NCBI GenBank assembly: GCA_001023575.1
Contig: CP011489.1
Span: forward strand, 2,107,001-2,171,000
Direction of reading: 5' to 3'
DNA: 64,000 nucleotides
Source: Actinobacteria bacterium IMCC26256
GTDB lineage: Bacteria > Actinomycetota > Acidimicrobiia > IMCC26256
In this document: piece after piece, positions 1 to 7,660 of the stretch
How positions within the stretch are numbered: position 1 is the stretch's first letter
Layout of the letters: the number at the start of each line of letters is the position of its first letter
Made by a program: the position numbers and the translations under genes
The notes under the pieces: generated by a model
The model's database searches: none
Told to the model about the DNA's origin: nothing
Seen by the model: only the letters and a program-made list of their open reading frames with translations

Positions 1-405
1 TGAAACCGTGATTGGCGCAGCGACTGTTGGGAAATAGAGGAAAGGCGTCTTAAACTTCGCAGCATCCTCAGGCTTCACTGTGCTGTCGGAGCCTGCCCAG
101 TCGACTAGCCCGGCTGCGAGGTCTGTCTGTCCTTTACCGGAGCCTCCACCTGCGTATGTCACAGTCACATCAGGCTGTACCGTCTGAAACTTCGCGATGG
201 TTGTCTCGTAGAACGCCTGCGGGAAAGTAGCGCCAGATCCGTTCAGAGTTGCAGCGCTTAACTTTGTGCCTGCGGTGGTGCTTGTGGGTGAGCCTTTATC
301 GCTGCTACTTCCGCCACATGCGCTGATAGCAAGAACCAAAGCCGCTGCGCTCGCAGTGAGTGCAACCCGGCTAGAAACTCTGCGAGCAATTCTGGATTCA
401 TTCAT
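1..405 (-). CDS. pstS: PstS-type phosphate ABC transporter substrate-binding lipoprotein, N-terminal part (runs off the window)
   Basis: This is the extracellular phosphate-binding component of the high-affinity Pst ABC transporter. The frame opens with ATG at 405 (minus) and stays open to base 1, giving 135 residues before the window edge, so the protein is truncated only by the window. The N-terminus has a basic stretch, a hydrophobic segment and a lipobox ending ISAC at about residues 27-30, which predicts a lipoprotein. It is followed by a Ser/Thr-rich linker and then the motif NGSGATFPQ, typical of PstS phosphate-binding domains, and further on GGGSGKGQ. A GAGAGG ribosome site lies upstream. 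It is divergent from phoU, and the shared upstream region holds a Pho box on the correct strand. Function is confident; the C-terminal two thirds are not visible. Confidence 0.93.
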   Translation of the reverse strand, partial: MNESRIARRVSSRVALTASAAALVLAISACGGSSSDKGSPTSTTAGTKLSAATLNGSGATFPQAFYETTIAKFQTVQPDVTVTYAGGGSGKGQTDLAAGLVDWAGSDSTVKPEDAAKFKTPFLYFPTVAAPITVS

Positions 406-643
406 TTAGACGTAGGCCTCTCGTGATAGTTAAAGGGCACCGAAGGCGATCCCCGGCTCTTGCTGCAGGTACCGTAGATAGCTCGGCTTTCCCATCCGTT
501 ACTCTTAGGTAAACGAAACATGAACAAAAGGCAAATGCGCGGGGTTGCAGCCCTAAACTCCACACCAATTTCCCTGTCACCTGCACTCTGGAATGGGGAA
601 AACGGTAGAAACCCCTAAATGAGCCGACTACTGATGGGAGTTC

Positions 644-672
644 TGTGAGCTCATAATGAACGTAGGGTGAAC
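644..672 (-). promoter_or_regulatory. Pho box: three direct heptamers at 11-nt spacing upstream of pstS
   Basis: On the minus strand the heptamers GTTCACC, GTTCATT and GCTCACA follow each other with 4-nt gaps, so the period is exactly 11 nt. This is the arrangement known for actinobacterial PhoP operators. The site is about 240 bp upstream of the pstS start and in the strand orientation that reads towards pstS. The whole 391-bp intergenic stretch from 406 to 796 contains this and no convincing gene. No phoP or phoR gene is in the window. Confidence 0.72.
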
Positions 673-796
673 CCTTAGCGCTGAGAGGCTGAGCGACTCT
701 AGGTTTAAGGCCATACTCATTTAGTCCAGCCCCCAAAACCCCTCGACTAAGACGCCTCCATCAGAACGCCTCCATCAAAAACCTAGGAGATCCAAC

Positions 797-1498
797 GTGA
801 CCGACAAATTGGCCCCACCTAACAGCGAGTCCGGGGCACGGCGCACCCTCCAGGACGAGCTTGCCGATGTACGAACCGACATCATCCGCATGGCCGCTCT
901 CACTACCGAGGCGATCACAGCCGGGACTCAGGCCTTCTTAGGAGGAGACCCCTCCGCTGCAGAGATCGTCATCGATGGCGACGACGCAATCGACGACCTT
1001 TACCACCGAATTGATGACCAACTGCTGCTTGTACTCGCGAGACAATCCCCGGTTGCAGCCGACCTACGCGCAGTAATCACCACGATGAGGATTAGTCACG
1101 AACTAGAGCGCACCGCGGATCTCGTTGTGAACGTAGCCAAAGCCACAAGGCGGCTCTACCCGCATACGCTCGACCCTCGAGTGCGCGGAATCATTGACCA
1201 AATGGGGCAGCAGGCCGTGAGTCAGACCCGTGTCGCGATTGACGCCTTCGCAGATCGAGACCCAACATGGGCCGGCGCACTTACCGATATGGATGATGCG
1301 ATGGATGACTTAACTAAGAGCCTTTTCAGGCACATCCTCGCCGACACGACAGGTGACGAGGCCTCGGTGCTTCGGGCTGTTCAGGTTGCTTTAGTAGGTC
1401 GTCACTACGAGCGTATGGCCGACCACGCGGTAACTATCGCGGAGCGGGTTGAGTTCATGGTGACAGGAAACCACCCTGACAAGAACGAGCAGAAGTAG
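797..1498 (+). CDS. phoU: Phosphate transport regulator PhoU
   Basis: PhoU is a cytoplasmic, all-helical protein that links the Pst transporter to the PhoR/PhoP two-component system and represses the Pho response when phosphate is plentiful. The 233-residue product has the expected two PhoU three-helix repeats, each with a metal-binding-type acidic motif (ELERTADL near residues 104-111, YERMADH near 205-211). The start is GTG at 797, decided by an AGGAGA ribosome site at 785-790. It is divergent from pstS, separated by the Pho-box region, which fits co-regulation. A perfect 9-bp hairpin follows the gene. Length and motifs are normal for the family. Confidence 0.95.
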   Translation: MTDKLAPPNSESGARRTLQDELADVRTDIIRMAALTTEAITAGTQAFLGGDPSAAEIVIDGDDAIDDLYHRIDDQLLLVLARQSPVAADLRAVITTMRISHELERTADLVVNVAKATRRLYPHTLDPRVRGIIDQMGQQAVSQTRVAIDAFADRDPTWAGALTDMDDAMDDLTKSLFRHILADTTGDEASVLRAVQVALVGRHYERMADHAVTIAERVEFMVTGNHPDKNEQK

Positions 1499-1555
1499 CG
1501 ACTCGCACCGCCATAATTACTCTCGAGCACTAATTAGAACTACGAATTAACTCGG

Positions 1556-1581
1556 ACTGGTTCGAGTCTTCGCGAACCAGT
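1556..1581. terminator. 9-bp perfect hairpin between convergent phoU and the small gene at 1598-1867
   Basis: ACTGGTTCG and CGAACCAGT flank an 8-nt loop. There is no T-run on either side, so intrinsic termination is uncertain, but its place between two convergent genes fits a bidirectional terminator. Confidence 0.45.
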
Positions 1582-1597
1582 GCCACTCGTTAGAGAG

Positions 1598-1867
1598 TTA
1601 GTTCTCCTCGTACCCAAGATCCCACTGAAGGATCAAGCGCTCGCGCTCTGCATCTCGAACAACGCGCTCGCGGTTACGTCTGCACTGGGGGTCGTGTGGG
1701 GGAAGAAGCTGCAGGCGAGCAAGCGCGCGCTGGCGAAACTCGCTGATGGTGCGGCTATCGCCGAAGACCTCAACAACTTCCCAGTGAGGTGCAACTGGTC
1801 CCAAGTAGACGACGCGAACGTGCCCTACCGGTTGAGACTGCTCGACTTGATCCTGATCCATAGCCAT
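1598..1867 (-). CDS. Small protein of unknown function (89 aa)
   Basis: No family is recognised with confidence. The frame reads as a real protein: a short acidic lead, then a patterned core containing VVYLGPVAPHWEV, and a long charged, probably helical second half rich in Arg and Glu. A GGGAG ribosome site sits 9 nt upstream of the ATG at 1867. The opposite-strand frame over the same bases (1580-1876) lacks protein-like composition, so the minus frame is preferred. It is convergent with phoU. There are no membrane segments, signal peptide or cysteine motifs. It is probably cytoplasmic. Confidence 0.55.
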   Translation of the reverse strand: MAMDQDQVEQSQPVGHVRVVYLGPVAPHWEVVEVFGDSRTISEFRQRALARLQLLPPHDPQCRRNRERVVRDAERERLILQWDLGYEEN

Positions 1868-2094
1868 ATTCGCTAGCTCCCGCTTTAGTTATCTCTGAGA
1901 CTGGCAACAGCCCACTTCTCCCCTCACCCTATGCGCTCGCAGGGTTGCTCCCCTATGTCGGGCTCGTTCAATAGATGAGTGGGGCACAAAACCAGAGAGA
2001 TTTAGGGGGATCGGAGGCCGGGCCTACCAAAGCAGGGAGGCTTCGGGTTCGAGCTTCACCATTCTAGAGCTGGCCGATTTAGAGCTGGCTGTCT

Positions 2095-3459
2095 CTAACC
2101 AATCTCGCTGAGCGGAACCGCACCGAGTCTCACCTCAATGACCCTGCGAGCTCCATCTCGCTCCACAGTGATCTTGAGCGTCGCCCCTGGGCTCTGCCCA
2201 CGAATAGCCGAGCCGACATCATCTGCTCTTCGAACCTCTTTGGAGCCCACCGCGACGATTACATCGTTGACCTTTAGACCTGCATCTGCAGCTCCAGTCC
2301 CTGGGGTCACTTTCACGATGACCGCACCTGTCTGAGTTACAAGATTGAGGTCCTTCGCTATGGCAGGGGTCACCGTCTTACTTTGAATTCCAAGGTATGC
2401 GAGCTCAATATCCTTACCTGCTCGGAGTTGATCAATTATCGGACGAGCAGAGTCAATAGCGATTGCAAAACCAACATTCTGCGAGTCGCCGGGATCTGCA
2501 ATAGCGGTATTGATACCGATTACCTCGCCCCGTGAGTTAAGAAGTGGACCCCCTGAGTTACCCGGGTTGATCGCAGCATCGGTCTGGAGCATGTTCAAGA
2601 GACTCGTACTTGCACTTGTTGAGACGGTTCGACCCTTCGCTGAGATGATTCCGCGCGTCACACTTAGAGTTCCATCGAGGGCGAGAGCATTGCCGATTGC
2701 GACGACATCATCACCGACAACTAGTTCATCGCTGCTACCGAGTCGAGCGATCGGAAGGCCAGAGACGTTCGCGGCCTGCACTACTGCTAGGTCTAGCTCC
2801 GGGCTGCTCCCAAGAACCTTTGCCTTACGAACAGTGCCATCATTAAAGACAACCTCAATACGCCCGCTCGCACCCTCAATGACGTGGCTGTTGGTGACGA
2901 TGACGCCGTCGGAGGAAATTACAAAACCAGTGCCCTCGCCACCTGAGGATGGCCCTCTCCCCGTGAATAGTCCTTCGTCGACCGCAGCGCCGGTGCGTAT
3001 CGCCACCACGGCAGGCTCGACACGCGCGACGATTCCCTGGACATCTTGGGCAATAGCTAGGCGAGATGTATTGCGTACCTCGGTCACGACGGGATTTGGC
3101 TGAGTGATTATCTGTGTATCCCCGCTTGAGACAAGTGCTGCTACCCCTCCACCGACTGCGCCGCCAATAAGCGCACCGACCACTATCCCAACAACAAACT
3201 GACGCCCGCGTCCGGCCGAAGATGGAGCGGTGTTGGGGATCGGTGCCACATGGTCTGATACCGCACCTGAGAGTGGGGCGGTGCTGGGCGGAGCCCATGT
3301 GTCACGCTCGAAGACTGGCTCCGGCTCCGAGTCATCAGCTCCCTGTGAGTAGTCATCCTCAATCCACCAACCCTCCCCGCTATCTAAAGCATCGGGCGTC
3401 TCCAAGTGCTCCGAATCATTCGGGCTGCTGGAGTTTGAATCGTTGAAGTCAGAACTCAT
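2095..3459 (-). CDS. pepD: Membrane-anchored HtrA/DegP-type serine protease with one PDZ domain (PepD-like)
   Basis: This is a quality-control protease that acts outside the membrane on misfolded envelope proteins. Of its 454 residues, about 85 form an acidic cytoplasmic N-terminus, 88-112 a single Gly/Ala/Val-rich membrane anchor, about 140-340 a trypsin-like domain and 355-445 a PDZ domain. The catalytic triad is visible: His192 in TNSHVIEG, Asp223 in ELDLAV and Ser302 in NPGNSGGP. Downstream of mprA and mprB in the same orientation, it reproduces the mycobacterial mprA-mprB-pepD order, where MprA controls pepD. The 311-bp gap to mprB holds four 16-bp direct repeats, so it may have its own promoter. 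Function is certain; the PepD label rests on synteny. Confidence 0.93.
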   Translation of the reverse strand: MSSDFNDSNSSSPNDSEHLETPDALDSGEGWWIEDDYSQGADDSEPEPVFERDTWAPPSTAPLSGAVSDHVAPIPNTAPSSAGRGRQFVVGIVVGALIGGAVGGGVAALVSSGDTQIITQPNPVVTEVRNTSRLAIAQDVQGIVARVEPAVVAIRTGAAVDEGLFTGRGPSSGGEGTGFVISSDGVIVTNSHVIEGASGRIEVVFNDGTVRKAKVLGSSPELDLAVVQAANVSGLPIARLGSSDELVVGDDVVAIGNALALDGTLSVTRGIISAKGRTVSTSASTSLLNMLQTDAAINPGNSGGPLLNSRGEVIGINTAIADPGDSQNVGFAIAIDSARPIIDQLRAGKDIELAYLGIQSKTVTPAIAKDLNLVTQTGAVIVKVTPGTGAADAGLKVNDVIVAVGSKEVRRADDVGSAIRGQSPGATLKITVERDGARRVIEVRLGAVPLSEIG

Positions 3460-3593
3460 TTGAATCCTCCATGTTGTTATTGATTACTCGCCTTACAGAA
3501 CATTAATTTTCTAGTCTTAATCGTGCTGCTCTTAGGTCATCTGCGATTGAGCGCGCAAAACCCGCGCGCTCGCTCGTCTCATTCGCCTTCCCT

Positions 3594-3657
3594 TATCAAA
3601 ACCCTGCTCTATCAAAACCCTGCTTTATCAAAACCCTGCCTTATCAAAACCCTCGGT
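3594..3657. repeat. Four tandem 16-bp direct repeats between mprB and pepD
   Basis: Units begin at 3594, 3610, 3626 and 3642. The consensus is TATCAAAACCCTGCYT; the first 12 bases are identical in all four, and the last unit diverges at its 3' end. They lie 135-198 bp upstream of the pepD start. The remainder of the 3460-3770 gap shows no convincing gene. The repeats could be an operator array for the adjacent response regulator. Confidence 0.9.
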
Positions 3658-3770
3658 CGAAGAATTCATCATCGAGAGACTCAACGCCGAATGGCTCAGA
3701 AACGTTCCAGAAAAATTGGCATTGTTGAGTAAGGACGAAACTCTTCTCGCCCGCTGCTTTGGGAATACTC

Positions 3771-5156
3771 TCATTCGGCTTCGACCCCGCTGCGCGTAAT
3801 CACATCTGACTGCGGCTGATCCCTCAGAGCAAGCGTGACGATCGCCCCGCCATCCTCTGCGTTCTGGGCACTCACTGCTCCCCCGCACTCAGCGGCTACT
3901 TGAGCAACGATTGCGAGCCCGAGGCCCGATCCCGGGAGAGCGCGAGCCGAATCAGATCTATAGAAACGCCTAAATACACTCGAGATATCGCTAGGGGTAA
4001 ACCCAACTCCATGATCTCTCACAGTTATGACTCCACCCGACTCCCGAATTTCAATGACTGATCCAGCTGGCGAGAATTTGGCAGCATTCTCAAGCAGGTT
4101 CCCGACGGCCCGAAGGACCCGGCCTTCACGGGCCTCCAAGAGAAAAGGCTCAGCAACAAGCGAGTACTTGTGATCGCTACGTCGTGACGCACGATCAACT
4201 GCTCTCTCAATTACTTCAGCTAAGTCAAATGTGTGCGCAACTTCGGAGTCCTGCTGATCTGTAACAAGATTGAGTAACTCCTCTGTCAACGCTGTTAATT
4301 CACGCGCCTCTGAGTCCAAATCCTCGACTACACGCGAGCGAGTCTCGGGATCTAGGTTTGGGTGTCGTGACAGTGTGTCAATATTCGCGCGCAGCGATGT
4401 CAGCGGAGTTCGGAGCTCATGCCCAGCATCTTGCCCAAGTTGCTGCTGCTCTCGACGAGATTGACTAAGTGCCGAGATCATCACTCCAAAAGCGATTGCT
4501 AAGCGACCAACTTCATCATCCCGTCGCCCTCCAATCGGTGTCGTTAAGTCTCCTGTCTGCGCTATTTGCTCGGCGGCTGAGGTCAATTCGGCAAGTGGGC
4601 GCGTAATGAAAACTGCTGTGATCCAACCAAAGACCGCAGCGGCAACTATTACGAAGAACCCAATAAGTAGAGACCTAACGCGCAGAGCATCTAAGGCATG
4701 ATCAACCTCCGCGAGGCTCCGGGCGAGCTGCACCGCCCCTCCACCCGGGACCGCAACAGTGAGGACTCGATATGTCCCCTCCTCAGTCGAGACGGTCGAG
4801 AACTTGGGGGCTCCTCCGGATCGAGCCGCGGAGCGATCGATTCGGCTGAGAGGGAGAGCACCGCTAGTAGCGCTCACCACTCGTTGCCCAGCAGAGTCAA
4901 TGCACTGGACACGTGACCCTGGAAGCTCTGGTATTGGCCCCGCGTGAGCCTCGGCGCCTGTATCTCGGATTCCACAGAGCCCAGAAAGAAACGCTCCGTC
5001 TGGATTCTCAAGTCGCTCGCTATAGCCGTTGAGGGTGCGGTCAATCTCAACCCTTAGGGCCCGAGCGGTTGTCAGGTGTCCGGTAATCGCCACTACTAAT
5101 ACTGCAGTCGCAGCAAAGGCCGCGAAGGAAATTGCTAGCCGCGCGCGCAGGGTCAT
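3771..5156 (-). CDS. mprB: Membrane sensor histidine kinase, MprB-like
   Basis: This kinase probably senses envelope stress and phosphorylates the response regulator encoded just upstream. The 461 residues show a first membrane helix (about 7-27), an extracellular loop with two cysteines (about 30-158), a second helix (about 160-184), a HAMP linker, a HisKA domain with His246 in DAGHELRTPLTS, and an HATPase domain with an N-box at Asn357 (NLLENAAKF) and G-boxes DHGVGF and GSGLGLAI. The H-box wording is close to mycobacterial MprB. The start is 18 nt after the mprA stop, so the two are very likely co-transcribed. The next gene downstream is the PepD-like protease, matching the mycobacterial locus. 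Confidence 0.9.
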   Translation of the reverse strand: MTLRARLAISFAAFAATAVLVVAITGHLTTARALRVEIDRTLNGYSERLENPDGAFLSGLCGIRDTGAEAHAGPIPELPGSRVQCIDSAGQRVVSATSGALPLSRIDRSAARSGGAPKFSTVSTEEGTYRVLTVAVPGGGAVQLARSLAEVDHALDALRVRSLLIGFFVIVAAAVFGWITAVFITRPLAELTSAAEQIAQTGDLTTPIGGRRDDEVGRLAIAFGVMISALSQSRREQQQLGQDAGHELRTPLTSLRANIDTLSRHPNLDPETRSRVVEDLDSEARELTALTEELLNLVTDQQDSEVAHTFDLAEVIERAVDRASRRSDHKYSLVAEPFLLEAREGRVLRAVGNLLENAAKFSPAGSVIEIRESGGVITVRDHGVGFTPSDISSVFRRFYRSDSARALPGSGLGLAIVAQVAAECGGAVSAQNAEDGGAIVTLALRDQPQSDVITRSGVEAE

Positions 5157-5174
5157 TGCTTTCTCAGATTCATT

Positions 5175-5864
5175 TTACCGCTGCTCTCGCAACGTGTAAC
5201 CAATGCCCCGCACGGTCTGGACAAGGCGCGCCTCTCCATCGGCCTCAGTTTTCCTCCGAAGATACCCAACATAAACCGCAAGGCTCTTCGAGTCCGGCCC
5301 AAAATCGTAGCCCCAAATGTCTTCATAGATAGTTGTGTGTGAAAGGACAATCCCTGCATTGCGAACTAATAAGGCAAGCAGATCGAACTCAGTTTTTGTT
5401 AGTTCCAACTCGCGCTCCCCGCGCCAGGCACGCCGAGACGATTCTTCTATGAGTACGTCTGCGGCTATGAGGTTCTGCGCCTCGGATCCGGATTCAGTAG
5501 TTGTGCGCCGAAGGAGTGCGCGCATCCGCGCGAGAAGTTCATCTAGAGCAAATGGCTTAGGAAGATAATCGTCGGCCCCCGCATCTAGCCCTGAGACTCG
5601 ATCGGATACCTCGGTTCGAGCAGTAAGGATAAGAATCGGTGTTCGGTCTCCTTGATTTCGAAGAGCGCGACAGACGCCAAGTCCGTCAAGGCTCGGCATC
5701 ATCACATCGAGGATTAACAGGTCAGGAGAACTGCGGGCAACGGCCTCAAGAGCAGCCACGCCATCGTTGACTAGTTCAACCTCGTAACCCTCTAGACCTA
5801 TTGCCCTCTCTAAAGCATCCCTGATGGCTCGATCGTCATCAGCAATAAGTATGCGAGGTGCCAT
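5175..5864 (-). CDS. mprA: OmpR-family response regulator, MprA-like
   Basis: This DNA-binding regulator is phosphorylated by the adjacent kinase. Its 229 residues comprise a receiver domain (1-120) with the acidic pair at 9-11, phosphoacceptor Asp53 in LILDVMMP and the conserved Lys at about 103 in LPKPF, and a winged-helix trans_reg_C domain (about 130-229) with ELTKTEFDLL and the C-terminal VRGIGYTL hairpin. It is first in the mprA-mprB-pepD run. A GGCGAG ribosome site precedes the ATG. The upstream region, shared with the divergent gene at 6071, contains TTTAGAGA twice and an inverted GGTAAGA/TCTTACC pair that could be autoregulatory, though this is only suggestive. Confidence 0.92.
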   Translation of the reverse strand: MAPRILIADDDRAIRDALERAIGLEGYEVELVNDGVAALEAVARSSPDLLILDVMMPSLDGLGVCRALRNQGDRTPILILTARTEVSDRVSGLDAGADDYLPKPFALDELLARMRALLRRTTTESGSEAQNLIAADVLIEESSRRAWRGERELELTKTEFDLLALLVRNAGIVLSHTTIYEDIWGYDFGPDSKSLAVYVGYLRRKTEADGEARLVQTVRGIGYTLREQR

Positions 5865-6070
5865 GCGCTTATTCTCGCCTGCTTCGTTTAGAGAAGGGTA
5901 AGAACCGAGCAGGGAATCGCGAATTCATACCCTTTTCTCACCTTGACATTTAGAGACTCTTACCTTCGTGGGGCAGAGTGTCCTCATAGAACACAGAGGC
6001 TGACAGATAGTCCAGCCAGCTACTACCTAACTAGCGGCCAATTAACGGCCAAATAAAACGGAAGAATCTC

Positions 6071-6541
6071 ATGAATATTCCAGAGCGAGAACGCCCAGAA
6101 ACCCAACCTAACACTCCATCCGAGTCGGGGAGCCTTAGCCAGCGGCACGCAGGAATTCCCTACTCTCGACTACTCAAGCCTTCTTATATGAATCGGTGGA
6201 GACGGTCGTGGAGGCCGCGCGTCTGGGCTGCAGGAGCCGGGGCTCTAGGCATAATCGCAGGGGCTGGCGTAATCGCCCTTAGCCATCCGGCACAATCCGC
6301 TGCGTCGTCCATCGCCGTTCCTGTGCCCGTCTACCCAACTGCGACTACCACTCCCCAGAGGCTCGTGATACCCCAAAGTGGGGGTTATGACGACCGCTGG
6401 CAGGACGATCTCTTCAATGATGGCTCCTCGAACCCAACCACTACGACGCAGCAATGGGTCAACACCGCGCCGGTTCCAGCCCCGCGCAGTACGTACGTTC
6501 CTACATACCGAGCACCACAAGTAACTACTCGATCTTCATAA
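6071..6541 (+). CDS. Single-pass membrane-anchored protein with Pro/Thr-rich outer part, function unknown
   Basis: The product is 156 residues: a hydrophilic N-terminus of about 50 residues ending in an Arg/Trp-rich patch, a Gly/Ala-rich membrane helix (about 51-70), then a low-complexity Pro/Thr/Gln-rich extracytoplasmic tail. No catalytic motif was found. A GGAAGAA ribosome site precedes the ATG. It lies 125 bp ahead of the ferric-reductase-like gene on the same strand, so the two could be co-transcribed; the gap contains a 12-nt direct repeat (6631-6642 and 6646-6657). It is divergent from mprA, which may make it an MprA target. Function is unassigned. Confidence 0.7.
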   Translation: MNIPERERPETQPNTPSESGSLSQRHAGIPYSRLLKPSYMNRWRRSWRPRVWAAGAGALGIIAGAGVIALSHPAQSAASSIAVPVPVYPTATTTPQRLVIPQSGGYDDRWQDDLFNDGSSNPTTTTQQWVNTAPVPAPRSTYVPTYRAPQVTTRSS

Positions 6542-6666
6542 GGATAATTTTTCGTGTCGCTGACTTCGCGTTGCAGTCTGCATAGCGCCGCGCGTTATTT
6601 GAGCTCTAACTATGACTCCGCGGACAACTGCTTATTAAGCCCCTACTTATTAAGCCCAGATCAATC

Positions 6667-7266
6667 ATGACTCACATTTGGTGGTACATCGCGCGAAGCA
6701 GCGGGCTCACTGCATGGACGCTTCTTGTTGCAAGCCTCGTATTAGGCGCCCTCGCCTCTGGGAGACTCACTGAGAAACGAGGAAGCCTGCGGTGGCTACT
6801 TGACCTGCACCCTTGGGTATCTGGCCTCGCTCTCGCAACTGTTGCACTACATATTGCAGCGATTGTCGCCGATACCTTTGTGAAGATATCTATAAAGCAA
6901 GCGGTAGTTCCCTGGATGTCGCCGTGGCGCGCCACGGCAGTCGCTTGGGGAGCAATTGCATTTTGGCTCATGTTGGTAGTGCAGGTCAGCTCATTGGCTC
7001 GATCTCTCATCCCAAAGCGTTCCTGGCACGCTATTCATATGACTAGCTATTTGTTAGCGGTCCTCGCAACACTCCACTCGATTCAAACCGGAACCGACGT
7101 ATCCAACAAATACGTAGTGCTCCTGATTTCAGGAGGGGTGACAATTGCTGTCGCTGTCAGCCTTCAACGAGCATTCGGTGTCGGGAAAATGCGTCGCGAC
7201 GCCCAGAAGCAAGAGCGCTTAAGAATTGCTGCTCAGCGGGAACCCAACTCGGCCTCAGGGCGTTGA
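6667..7266 (+). CDS. Ferric-reductase-like / cytochrome b-type transmembrane protein
   Basis: This is a polytopic membrane protein of 199 residues with about five to six hydrophobic helices and paired histidines (His48 and His62; His124 and His137) placed as haem ligands in the ferric reductase-like transmembrane family. Members pass electrons across the membrane to ferric iron, flavins or a periplasmic partner. No FAD/NAD-binding domain is fused to it, and no flavodoxin or FMN-binding partner is visible next to it, so the electron donor is unknown. It sits between an anchored Pro-rich protein and a WhiB protein, 10 nt from the latter's start. The family call is good; the substrate is unknown. 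Confidence 0.8.
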   Translation: MTHIWWYIARSSGLTAWTLLVASLVLGALASGRLTEKRGSLRWLLDLHPWVSGLALATVALHIAAIVADTFVKISIKQAVVPWMSPWRATAVAWGAIAFWLMLVVQVSSLARSLIPKRSWHAIHMTSYLLAVLATLHSIQTGTDVSNKYVVLLISGGVTIAVAVSLQRAFGVGKMRRDAQKQERLRIAAQREPNSASGR

Positions 7267-7276
7267 AGAGATAACT

Positions 7277-7579
7277 ATGAATCAAACCGCAACTACCCAG
7301 AGACAAAACAAGGAATATTCAGCTACCAATCAGGCTCCACCGGAGACGACACAGCCTTGGATGGCCGACGGCCTCTGCCGCGACCATGCTCCAGGCATGT
7401 TCTTCCCATCCGATGGTGTTGGTGTTGATAAGGCCAGGCGTATCTGTGGTGAGTGCCCGGTTAAAGAACAGTGCCGGGAGTATGCACTCACCTACCGAAT
7501 AGAGCATGGCGTGTGGGGTGGCACCTCCGAGAGGGAGCGACGCAGAATCCTGCGCGATCGTCGGCTAGCAGCTACCTAG
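7277..7579 (+). CDS. WhiB-family iron-sulphur transcription factor
   Basis: WhiB-like proteins bind a [4Fe-4S] cluster and usually act with the main sigma factor as redox- or NO-sensitive regulators. The 100-residue product has the four cluster cysteines (Cys34, then Cys57, Cys60 and Cys66 in a CxxCx5C arrangement) and the turn motif GVWGG at 78-82 before a basic tail. The chosen start is ATG at 7277 with a GAAGAGA ribosome site. An upstream in-frame start at 7226 would overlap the preceding gene and add nonconserved residues. It begins 10 nt after the ferric-reductase-like gene, suggesting a shared transcript and possibly a redox link. The exact Wbl subclass cannot be settled here. Confidence 0.92.
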   Translation: MNQTATTQRQNKEYSATNQAPPETTQPWMADGLCRDHAPGMFFPSDGVGVDKARRICGECPVKEQCREYALTYRIEHGVWGGTSERERRRILRDRRLAAT

Positions 7580-7594
7580 GCCAGAGGTAGACCA

Positions 7595-7614
7595 CCGCTG
7601 CGCATTCACAGCGG
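7595..7614. terminator. Short hairpin between convergent whiB and rseB-like genes
   Basis: CCGCTG and CAGCGG flank an 8-nt loop in the 81-bp convergent gap. It has no T-run, so this is a weak terminator candidate. Confidence 0.3.
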
Positions 7615-7660
7615 GTGTTGGCAGCGCCGTTTAGCCTTCTCTGCTTGAGGATTACCTGCG

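Noticed and set aside
398-736. Minus-strand open frame of 112 codons over the pstS/phoU intergenic region
   Set aside because: It overlaps the Pho box and the pstS start, and has no protein-like pattern or ribosome site.
1580-1876. Plus-strand open frame opposite the small gene at 1598-1867
   Set aside because: The minus frame has a ribosome site and a better protein pattern.
2040-2060. tRNA T-arm-like GGTTCGAGC
   Set aside because: The stem bases around it do not pair and no acceptor, D or anticodon arms fit.
2510-3103. Plus-strand open frame antisense to pepD
   Set aside because: Antisense shadow of a conserved protease; Ser/Thr/Arg-rich composition typical of a shadow.
3594-3657. CRISPR array
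   Set aside because: The 16-bp units are contiguous with no spacers and no cas genes are present.
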